DNA from: Desulfosporosinus hippei DSM 8344 | GTDB lineage: Bacteria > Bacillota > Desulfitobacteriia > Desulfitobacteriales > Desulfitobacteriaceae | Assembly: GCF_900100785.1 (NCBI RefSeq) | Contig: NZ_FNCP01000025.1 | Coordinates: 1-64,000 of the forward strand | Direction of reading: 5' to 3' | DNA length: 64,000 nucleotides | Shown here: positions 61,861 to 64,000 of the stretch, one piece after another | Layout of the letters: each line of letters opens with the position of its first letter | Position numbering within the stretch: the stretch's first letter is position 1 | Notes under the pieces: generated by a model | Databases searched by the model: none | What the model saw: the letters and a program-made list of their open reading frames with translations, nothing else | Told to the model about the DNA's origin: nothing | Made by a program: the position numbers and the translations under genes

Positions 61861-64000
61861 CTAAAAGCTGAGTAAAAATCTAATAAAAAGCATATATAAA
61901 AAAATTAACTTCATAGGAACTCTTTCAAGAATTTTTGGGTGCTTACGTGATAATTCCATGTTAAAATGCGCTAATCTATATGCAAGCTTGTGATTAATTT
62001 TACAGTGTGACAAAGTATCCAACTTTAGTTTTTTACCATTTTTATGATATAACCTTTCTTTTTCACTGGCGCAATTATATTTAAAAACCAAAGCCCTCTT
62101 CTGGCTGTAAACCACCTTTTCATCACCAATATGAGTATCGATAATTACCTTGGCCTTTACGGCGGATTCATACATCCCTAACGCGTTTTCGTTACGAATA
62201 ATACAGCCGGTATGCTTGATGGGATTCCTTTTCATCTCAGGTAGCCAAATATCCCCAAAGCTAATATCGCCAGCTTTTCCAAACTGATCTTGACAAAGTG
62301 TACATGCCTCATTTATGAAAAAGTAGGCGTTTTTGTATGCACAAATTGTTTCAGTATAGGACATGGTTTCCTCATGACCGTCATCATATTTTACTGCAGT
62401 CAACCCCCGCCAGTGACCACGTCTATAATAAATACGATTAGCATAATCTAGGGATATTTTGGCCTTAGTAAGTGGGACAAGTGTCGCTTCCTGTGTGTGA
62501 CTGCCGCTACAATACAGTGCAATTTTCAACACGACCTTCTTCTTCATGGCAGGGCGCTTCTCCATGAGCTGGTTGAGCGTGCGCATTTGACAAGGTAACA
62601 AGACAACTGCTAGTCTCCCATCGAATTGCATGATCTCGTCGATATTTTTCAACAGTGGCATATGCATATAAATACTAGAGGAACAGTCCATGATTTGCTC
62701 TTCTTTAGTTGCTACAAAGGTTTTGTAGCCTAACTTTCCCTCTTTGATCACGCTTTTTGTGACCCAAGCTCCATCAATCTGCTTAGATTTTAATAAATGG
62801 CATAAGAAAGCAGTCACTACCCCTCCGGATGCGGAATTCGCCCGTATCATCTCATTGGAAGCATAACCCATACGACAGGTGATATGCCTACCCAAGTAGC
62901 GCTCTGTATCACTGACATCTAGAAGCGCTCCTTTACAAGGAGTTGACACAATGCCGTTAATTACCTCCGATATATAAAGGATATTCTTTTGAGAGCTCTC
63001 CTTTACTTCATTTAAGTGCTTTACAATATTTTGGCGTGTTTTATCTTTGTTAGTAATAAATTCTTCAAATTTAACTTTTAGCGTATCTACCGACAATGTT
63101 GAAAAATCGACCGCATTTTGTCCCAACTCGAACATATCAAGTACTTCTTGATACTTGTGGCTCCAGCCGATTAGAAGAGTGGGAACCCTTTTTTCCAGCG
63201 CTCCAATCATTGCATGAAAACGGGAGCCAACCAGGACATCCGTATGAGAGATAAACTCTCGAATTTCTTCTGCAGTCATTTCTTTTGGATACCAGCGCAC
63301 CATATCTTTTTGGCGAACGCCCTCATAAACAGCGTCGCAAACCAGAAGGTCATTATTTCTCGGCTTTGTTTTTCCTTCGCGAGCAGCATTAGCAATAATT
63401 AAAACATTGTAATCTTTTTCATTAAGAAAATCCACAAAACCAATCATCACGTCAACATAATCAATTACGATTTTAGCACATCTATCCTGCACAACCGAAC
63501 TTAAGGATAACGAAACTATCTTCCCATTATAAAAACTGTCCTGAGCACAAATCCCATTGACTAATTCGATACTGAAAGTGTCCTCTGGCATGGAAAACAC
63601 ACCATCAGCGCATAGTCTTACATTATCCTCAATCCCAATTCCAGCAAGATTCTTCTTTGTTATTTCTCCTCTTGCGCAAATCAGTTTTAAGTGGGGCAGA
63701 ATCCATTTCGCAAGCAACCGATTTGTCCTGGAATGAAAGCTTCCCATAGCCTGAGAATATTTCACGACAGGAACGCCCAAAAGCAAAGGAACCGCTGCAC
63801 ACACAAAAGCATATGTGTTCATGACAAACCCACGGGAGTCCACAAAGGAGATGCCCGCTTCGTCAATGACTAAATCTGTTTTAAGGTAGGCTTTTATAAT
63901 CTTGTTACATTTAAACAGTTTATTTCTAAAGGGAATCCAGCCCAAAAGCTTATATAAAATTGCCAATGGGAACGCTACAAACAGTAATTGCTCAGGCTTG
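61861..64000 (-). CDS. Polysaccharide pyruvyl transferase / FrhB-like fusion, N-terminus cut by window
   Basis: The frame stays open to the right edge, so the N-terminus is missing; a TTG at 63966 is inside the domain. The first half resembles polysaccharide pyruvyl transferase (VIDEAGISFVDSRG, VLVGSRFHAMIGALEKRVP, LLIGWSHKY). The second half (about residue 350 on) resembles the FrhB/FdhB C-terminal F420/Fe-S domain (CRMGYASNEMIRANSASGGV, CQMRTLNQLM, ACTLCQDQFGKAGDISFGD). Known fusions of this kind occur in Firmicutes glycan clusters. The pyruvyl-transferase half would decorate wall polymers, the ligand for SLH domains as on the protein at 22056. Confidence 0.85.
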   Translation of the reverse strand, partial: KPEQLLFVAFPLAILYKLLGWIPFRNKLFKCNKIIKAYLKTDLVIDEAGISFVDSRGFVMNTYAFVCAAVPLLLGVPVVKYSQAMGSFHSRTNRLLAKWILPHLKLICARGEITKKNLAGIGIEDNVRLCADGVFSMPEDTFSIELVNGICAQDSFYNGKIVSLSLSSVVQDRCAKIVIDYVDVMIGFVDFLNEKDYNVLIIANAAREGKTKPRNNDLLVCDAVYEGVRQKDMVRWYPKEMTAEEIREFISHTDVLVGSRFHAMIGALEKRVPTLLIGWSHKYQEVLDMFELGQNAVDFSTLSVDTLKVKFEEFITNKDKTRQNIVKHLNEVKESSQKNILYISEVINGIVSTPCKGALLDVSDTERYLGRHITCRMGYASNEMIRANSASGGVVTAFLCHLLKSKQIDGAWVTKSVIKEGKLGYKTFVATKEEQIMDCSSSIYMHMPLLKNIDEIMQFDGRLAVVLLPCQMRTLNQLMEKRPAMKKKVVLKIALYCSGSHTQEATLVPLTKAKISLDYANRIYYRRGHWRGLTAVKYDDGHEETMSYTETICAYKNAYFFINEACTLCQDQFGKAGDISFGDIWLPEMKRNPIKHTGCIIRNENALGMYESAVKAKVIIDTHIGDEKVVYSQKRALVFKYNCASEKERLYHKNGKKLKLDTLSHCKINHKLAYRLAHFNMELSRKHPKILERVPMKLIFLYMLFIRFLLSF

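Overview
The window reads as chromosomal DNA of an anaerobic, endospore-forming, Gram-positive bacterium of the Peptococcaceae/Desulfitobacteriaceae type. Desulfosporosinus is my best guess, from general gene content and not from a database match. Supporting signs are spoIIR followed by a GerM-domain lipoprotein, a SleB-type spore-cortex hydrolase with LysM, glutamate fermentation by the methylaspartate route, CWB2/SLH surface proteins, and moderately AT-rich DNA with strong AGGAGG ribosome sites. No rRNA, tRNA or CRISPR array was seen.

Layout. 1-704: a decayed IS607-type element (tnpB running off the left edge, tnpA broken). 832-5464: a secreted FN3/CWB2 wall protein and a secreted protein built of eight short repeats. 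5540-11188: a citDEFCXG operon (citrate-lyase family, minus strand). 11326-11955: beta-carbonic anhydrase. 12500-21826: a long minus-strand catabolic operon running GntR regulator, murI, glmS, mutL, glmE, (repeat block), methylaspartate ammonia-lyase, and a 2-hydroxyacyl-CoA dehydratase-like protein with its ATP-dependent activator. 22056-26213: an SLH-anchored YcdB/YcdC-like protein and a second CWB2 protein. 26294-32375: a response regulator/histidine kinase pair followed by a MacAB-like efflux system. 32776-36329: MarR regulator, orphan Phd-type antitoxin, GerM lipoprotein, spoIIR and a ZIP transporter. 36629-43198: a GDSL-like protein, a YlbF-family protein, small and lineage-specific proteins, a Tat-exported metallophosphoesterase, the SleB hydrolase and a YaaL-like protein. 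43307-48236: RND efflux pump, its adaptor and a TetR regulator. 48520-55616: DUF948 protein, S41 protease, DEAD-box helicase, TolC-like protein, a lipoprotein and a SLAP-domain protein. 56115-64000: surface-polysaccharide genes (O-antigen ligase/polymerase, rfbD, ugd, a flippase-like membrane protein, and a pyruvyl transferase/FrhB fusion cut by the right edge).

How the parts work together. The methylaspartate genes and the citrate-lyase-type operon lie 1-2 kb apart on the same strand. Glutamate mutase and methylaspartate ammonia-lyase make mesaconate. Hydration gives citramalate, which a citrate-lyase-like enzyme splits to acetate and pyruvate, so the operon annotated as citrate lyase may be a citramalate lyase. 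The two-component system at 29983-32375 probably controls the adjacent efflux operon: an 11-bp-periodic box motif lies upstream of the efflux genes, a weaker form lies upstream of the regulator itself, and a very similar array lies at 3871-3909 ahead of the repeat protein.

The most unusual signal is a family of long, GC-rich, highly structured intergenic repeats (15856-16034, 16307-16592, 32486-32714, 39065-39247, plus fragments). They share a nested-stem architecture and a near-invariant loop (AACCTCTGGG, 7-9 nt, then GA-rich and AACC) while the stem sequences change in a compensating way. They match no family I recognise.
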